Source: Gammaproteobacteria bacterium (GTDB taxonomy: Bacteria; Pseudomonadota; Gammaproteobacteria; DRLM01). Taken from it: DNA of 64,000 nt. The notes under the pieces were generated by a model. It saw nothing but the letters and a program-made list of their open reading frames with translations, did not search any database and had not been told where the DNA came from. The stretch covers positions 1 to 64,000 of the forward strand of contig JAHFRV010000008.1 of NCBI GenBank assembly GCA_023266095.1, in the 5' to 3' direction. This document shows, piece by piece, positions 60,822 through 64,000 of the stretch (its first letter is position 1; the number at the start of each line of letters is the position of its first letter). A program made the translations under genes and the position numbers.

Positions 60822-62828
60822 TCAAGCAGACGGCTTTAACGCGGCCAGTTGTTGAGTCAGAAAAGTGGACGTATTACGTAATTGGCTCACCAGCGCATCC
60901 ATCGCCGTGAACTGGCGGGACAATCGCACTTGCAGCGCGGTCATGCGCTCATCCAAGCTGGTCTTTTCGGTGGAAATGGCACTGATCTGTTTTTGGACGC
61001 CGCTGCGCTTGGTATCGAGCAGGTTTTGCGCGCCTAGCAGATCGTTCAACACCTGGCCGAGACCTTCACCGTAACCCCGCGCAAAATTCACGTCACCACG
61101 CGTGCCCAAGGCCCCACCGTTGACCAAAACGCGCAAGCCTTCCGCTGCGCCGGCACCGGTAAGCACTTGCCCGGCACCGCTGGCTTGCACGCCGCCCAGG
61201 CTACCCGCCACGTCATGACCTGTCGCCGCGCTGCCACCCACATCCAAACCCAAGCTGGCGATGGGCGAGGTCATGCTGACCGTGGAGCTAGTGCCATAAC
61301 TGGTGGAACGAATCATGAAACCTTGCTGGTCGCTGTCGTAGCTGACCGTGACCGATATCCCGGCGGACTGCAGGGCGGCCGCGCCATTGATCTTGCTGGT
61401 CATCTCGGCCGCCAAGCCGGCCAGCTCGGCAGGACTGTCGTAGACACCCGCGCTGAGACTGAGACTGGTGGCTTGCACACCGTCCACACTCACGGCGAAG
61501 TTATTGTTGCTGGCATCCAAGGTCACCGCGGCTATACCGGTACGGCCGGAAAAACTGCCATGGCTGGCGAGTCGGTCGACCTGCAAGTTATAACTGCCGG
61601 CACGCGTGTTTTCGCTCATGCCTTGATACGTCACCAAACTATCACTCGCCCGGCCACTGGTAGCGAACAAACGGCCGACTGCGTCAAAATCGGTATCGAT
61701 CGCATGCTGTAATTTATTGGCATTTAGCGACAAGGTGCCGTCACGCTGCGTGGATATGCCTAAGTCGGCGAGAGACCGGTAAGCGCCGCTGGTTCCCTCA
61801 ACAACTTGGCCCAAGACCTGGCGCAGACGGGATTCCACGTTGCGCAAAGCTGGATCGCCCAGCAGCACGCCTGCTGTTTGGGTATCCGCTTTATAGTCGC
61901 CCAAGGATTTCATGGTCGCGACCAGCTCGTTATAACTGGTGACGAACTTATCCACTGCGGCATAGGCGCCCTGCTGATCGTGGCTTATTTCGATGAGCAC
62001 CGGTTTATCCGGCGCCGCGCTCTGCAAATTCAGCGTGACCCCTGGAATGGCGCCGTCCACTACGTTGTTCGAACGTGTCACTGTCAGACCGTTAATGCTG
62101 ACCCGCGCATCTTGACCTCGCTCGGTACGCGTTGCGTTTTTCACGGTCGCGGAAAAAACCAATTGGGATAAGCCGCTGACATCCTCGTTAGCCGCCGGCG
62201 CACCGCCTTCGTCCACGGTGACTTCCATGGCATGGCTGGCACCGCTCTCCCCGGAGCTAAATAACAAGCGATAGCCGCTGCCATCATTGACGATGGATGC
62301 GCTCACGCCGATGTTCGCGGCATTCACCGCGTCTCTGATGCCGCTCAAACTGTTATCGCCGTCGCTGATCACCACCGTCTTGCTAGGTACTCCACCATTC
62401 TGGGTAAACGTCGTTTCGCCGACATCGTAATTGCCGAAACGAAACGTCAAACTGCCCGTGCCCACCGCCGTGCTCAACTCCTCGAAAGGCGCCGACGCCA
62501 AACTGTGCACTTGAGCCAATTCGATAACCTTTACGCTGTAACTACCCGCCTGAGCAAGGTTGCTAGCGGTAGCGGTCAGCAGAGAGCTATCGCTGACCGA
62601 AACGCTACGTCCCTGAAAAGTACTTAATGAATTGAGCTTATTCGCCGTTGACTGAAAAGACGCCAGGGAGCTTTTCAGCGTGCCATAGGCCGACAGCTTG
62701 GCCTGTAGCTTGGCTTCTTTGACCGCCAAACGCTGCGTGGTCGGCGCGCGTTCCGCCGCCACCAACTGGCTGACCAAACCATTGATGTCCAAACCGGAAC
62801 CAAGGCCTGAGGAAGTGATCGACGCCAT
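60822..62828 (-). CDS. fliD: Flagellar filament cap protein FliD
   Basis: Capping protein that folds flagellin at the filament tip. The start MASITSSGLGSGLDINGLVSQLVAAERAPTTQRL (in part) is the family N-terminal D0 helix; the C-terminal helix has QFTAMDALVSQLRNTSTFLTQQLAAL. The middle (about 60-590) is Ser/Thr/Gly-rich beta structure with insertions, which makes it 668 residues, longer than enteric FliD. It is likely a surface-variable domain. A sigma-54 site lies upstream. Confidence 0.95.
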   Translation of the reverse strand: MASITSSGLGSGLDINGLVSQLVAAERAPTTQRLAVKEAKLQAKLSAYGTLKSSLASFQSTANKLNSLSTFQGRSVSVSDSSLLTATASNLAQAGSYSVKVIELAQVHSLASAPFEELSTAVGTGSLTFRFGNYDVGETTFTQNGGVPSKTVVISDGDNSLSGIRDAVNAANIGVSASIVNDGSGYRLLFSSGESGASHAMEVTVDEGGAPAANEDVSGLSQLVFSATVKNATRTERGQDARVSINGLTVTRSNNVVDGAIPGVTLNLQSAAPDKPVLIEISHDQQGAYAAVDKFVTSYNELVATMKSLGDYKADTQTAGVLLGDPALRNVESRLRQVLGQVVEGTSGAYRSLADLGISTQRDGTLSLNANKLQHAIDTDFDAVGRLFATSGRASDSLVTYQGMSENTRAGSYNLQVDRLASHGSFSGRTGIAAVTLDASNNNFAVSVDGVQATSLSLSAGVYDSPAELAGLAAEMTSKINGAAALQSAGISVTVSYDSDQQGFMIRSTSYGTSSTVSMTSPIASLGLDVGGSAATGHDVAGSLGGVQASGAGQVLTGAGAAEGLRVLVNGGALGTRGDVNFARGYGEGLGQVLNDLLGAQNLLDTKRSGVQKQISAISTEKTSLDERMTALQVRLSRQFTAMDALVSQLRNTSTFLTQQLAALKPSA

Positions 62829-62881
62829 GACTTATCCTCGGTAGAAATCAGAATCCACCCACTGGATTCATCAATCAAAAA

Positions 62882-62897
62882 TGCAATCCTTAAGCCA
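62882..62897 (-). promoter_or_regulatory. Sigma-54 promoter of fliD
   Basis: Minus-strand TGGCTTAAGGATTGCA: GG and GC with exact 10-base spacing, 54 bases before the fliD ATG and just past the flaG stop. The middle CACG is not matched, but the key dinucleotides are. Confidence 0.7.
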
Positions 62898-62899
62898 TG

Positions 62900-63280
62900 T
62901 CATGCTTTGGTCGGCAATAATAATCCTTGTCCTTCCGCCAAGCGTTTCGCCAAATCCCGCGCTTCTTCAGTCGGGATCTCGCGTATAACCTCTTTGGTCT
63001 GAGAATCAATTATTTTAATAATCGATCGACCACTTTGCTCATCAACACTGAAGTGCAGATCGCGCCGTTCCTGCTGCACATGTTCATTGAGGCGCTCGAC
63101 TTCTTCATTGATTTTGGCTTCATTCATCACTACCGGCTGCGTTTCCTGTGGCTGAGCCTTGCCGTTTTCGGTAGAAGTTTGCCGCTGCGCGGGAATACTC
63201 GGCGCGGAGACCTCAGTGAGCGGATTGGACTGAGTACGCAGCGCACCCATCGTGACGTTGGAAATATGTATAGAACCCAT
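62900..63280 (-). CDS. flaG: Flagellar protein FlaG
   Basis: 126 residues. The family C-terminal half has LHFSVDEQSGRSIIKIIDSQ, TKEVIREIPTEEARDLAKRL; the N-terminal half is polar. FlaG affects filament length in several bacteria. It lies between fliC and fliD. Confidence 0.94.
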   Translation of the reverse strand: MGSIHISNVTMGALRTQSNPLTEVSAPSIPAQRQTSTENGKAQPQETQPVVMNEAKINEEVERLNEHVQQERRDLHFSVDEQSGRSIIKIIDSQTKEVIREIPTEEARDLAKRLAEGQGLLLPTKA

Positions 63281-63312
63281 GAGTTCTTACCTCACTACTA
63301 GAAAAGTGAATC

Positions 63313-63339
63313 AGGCACCCGGGACATGCCCGGGTGCCT
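63313..63339 (-). terminator. Terminator hairpin of fliC
   Basis: Perfect 11-bp stem AGGCACCCGGG/CCCGGGTGCCT with a 5-base loop, 13 bases past the flagellin stop. The tail on the minus strand has few T residues (GATTCACTTTT), but such a strong stem after flagellin is expected. Confidence 0.7.
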
Positions 63340-63352
63340 ATTCGCTTTGAAC

Positions 63353-64000
63353 TTACCGCAACAGCGCTAATACGTTCTGCGGAACAGCGTTGGCTTGTGA
63401 CAACATGGCGATACCCGCTTGCTGCATAATCTGGGCACGGGTCATTGCCGCTGTTTCGGCGGCGAAGTCCGCGTCCAGAATCCGACTACGCGCAGCGCTC
63501 AGATTCTCGGACATGGTGGCAAGATTGGCTACCGTAGTCTGGAAACGGTTTTGCACCGCACCCAAATCAGCACGCAGGGTACTGATCTGCGCTAAGGCAC
63601 CATCCACCAAATCGATAGCGGTGTTGGCACCCGCGACCGATGAGATATCGATGGTGCTGATCGAAGTCAGTGTGGCGGAGGCCGTGGACAAGCCCGCATT
63701 ACTGGGATTGGCCCCACCCACTTGATAGGACTCACTGGAATTCAGCGAAATCGTACCGTAGGTGGTGCTGGCGGTATAGGCGCCGTCGGTGGCGTTGGTG
63801 AGAGTCTCAACCACGCCGGCCGCAATCGCCGTACCGGTCGCATCGACCACCGAATTGCCCGGCGTACCGCGCACGTCGGCGGTCACCGTCACTGAGTTGG
63901 TAGAGGCGCTGGCGGTCACATCGGTAGTGTTGGCAGTGTGGTTAGTGGTAATCGCCGCGGCAAGAGCAGTAGCCATGGCGTTCTGAGTCTGACGCATGGA
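63353..64000 (-). CDS. fliC: Flagellin FliC, C-terminal part (cut by window edge)
   Basis: Filament subunit; only the last 216 residues are inside the window, and the N-terminus lies beyond position 64000. The C-terminal D0 helix is clear: ALAQISTLRADLGAVQNRFQ, TTVANLATMSENLSAARSRI, DADFAAETAAMTRAQIMQQA and a final SQANAVPQNVLALLR. The part before it is Thr/Ala/Gly-rich beta structure, the variable surface region. Next gene downstream is flaG. Confidence 0.96.
   Translation of the reverse strand, partial: SMRQTQNAMATALAAAITTNHTANTTDVTASASTNSVTVTADVRGTPGNSVVDATGTAIAAGVVETLTNATDGAYTASTTYGTISLNSSESYQVGGANPSNAGLSTASATLTSISTIDISSVAGANTAIDLVDGALAQISTLRADLGAVQNRFQTTVANLATMSENLSAARSRILDADFAAETAAMTRAQIMQQAGIAMLSQANAVPQNVLALLR

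Overview
The window is a chromosomal segment of a polarly flagellated gammaproteobacterium. The evidence is a Pseudomonas/Vibrio-type flagellar and chemotaxis regulon (fleQ, fleSR, flhF, fleN, cheYZAB, motCD, parC/parP), a lipid A export block (exbB-exbD-msbA-lpxK), comEC and a stand-alone leuA. It is moderately GC-rich. I saw no rRNA or tRNA genes, and I cannot name the genus. The organism could be a free-living, possibly sulfur-oxidising or methylotrophic lineage, but that is a guess.

Region 1 (1-12.3 kb) is core housekeeping: rimI, a family 4 uracil-DNA glycosylase, and leuA behind a 0.5 kb leader that encodes a Leu-rich leader peptide. Next come a PRMT-like methyltransferase, creA, the lpxK-msbA-exbD-exbB block, comEC and a DUF2062 membrane protein.

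Region 2 (12.3-18.5 kb) is an accessory, partly decayed stretch. It holds the C-terminal stump of an S49 signal peptide peptidase and a secreted delta-class carbonic anhydrase with a very strong terminator. A 151-bp inverted-repeat element follows, with a second copy inside the chemotaxis cluster. Then come a coding remnant with an in-frame TAG and a LysR regulator facing an NmrA-like gene stump, doxX and a DODA-type dioxygenase. A 43-residue membrane protein, a HIT protein and a YbaK-like deacylase close the region.

Region 3 (18.8-28.6 kb) holds a monooxygenase/iron alcohol dehydrogenase pair and a MipA-like outer-membrane protein. The AmmeMemoRadiSam trio is here (radical SAM enzyme divergent from MEMO1 and AMMECR1 homologues), with a GYF/pentapeptide-repeat membrane protein and an orphan FliK-like/FlhB-C-like pair. 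A REC-GGDEF-EAL protein with a degenerate GGDEF motif ends the region.

Region 4 (28.5-64 kb) is one continuous minus-strand flagellar/chemotaxis cluster. Read in transcription order (right to left) it is fliC (cut by the window edge), flaG, fliD, fliS, fliT, a PilZ-like gene, fleQ, fleS, fleR, fliE-F-G-H-I-J, fliK, fliL-M-N-O-P-Q-R, flhB, flhA, flhF, fleN, fliA, cheY, cheZ, cheA, cheB, motC, motD, parC, parP, cheW, a small ORF and a DUF2802 gene. I can read four sigma-54 sites with exact GG-N10-GC spacing, in front of fliD, fleSR, fliK and fliL, and one sigma-70 site in front of fleQ. This fits a hierarchy in which FleQ drives the early operons through RpoN. No wholly new defence or biosynthetic system is visible. 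The most interesting signals are the repeat element, the bacterial delta carbonic anhydrase, the AmmeMemoRadiSam trio, the orphan export-switch pair and the leuA leader.
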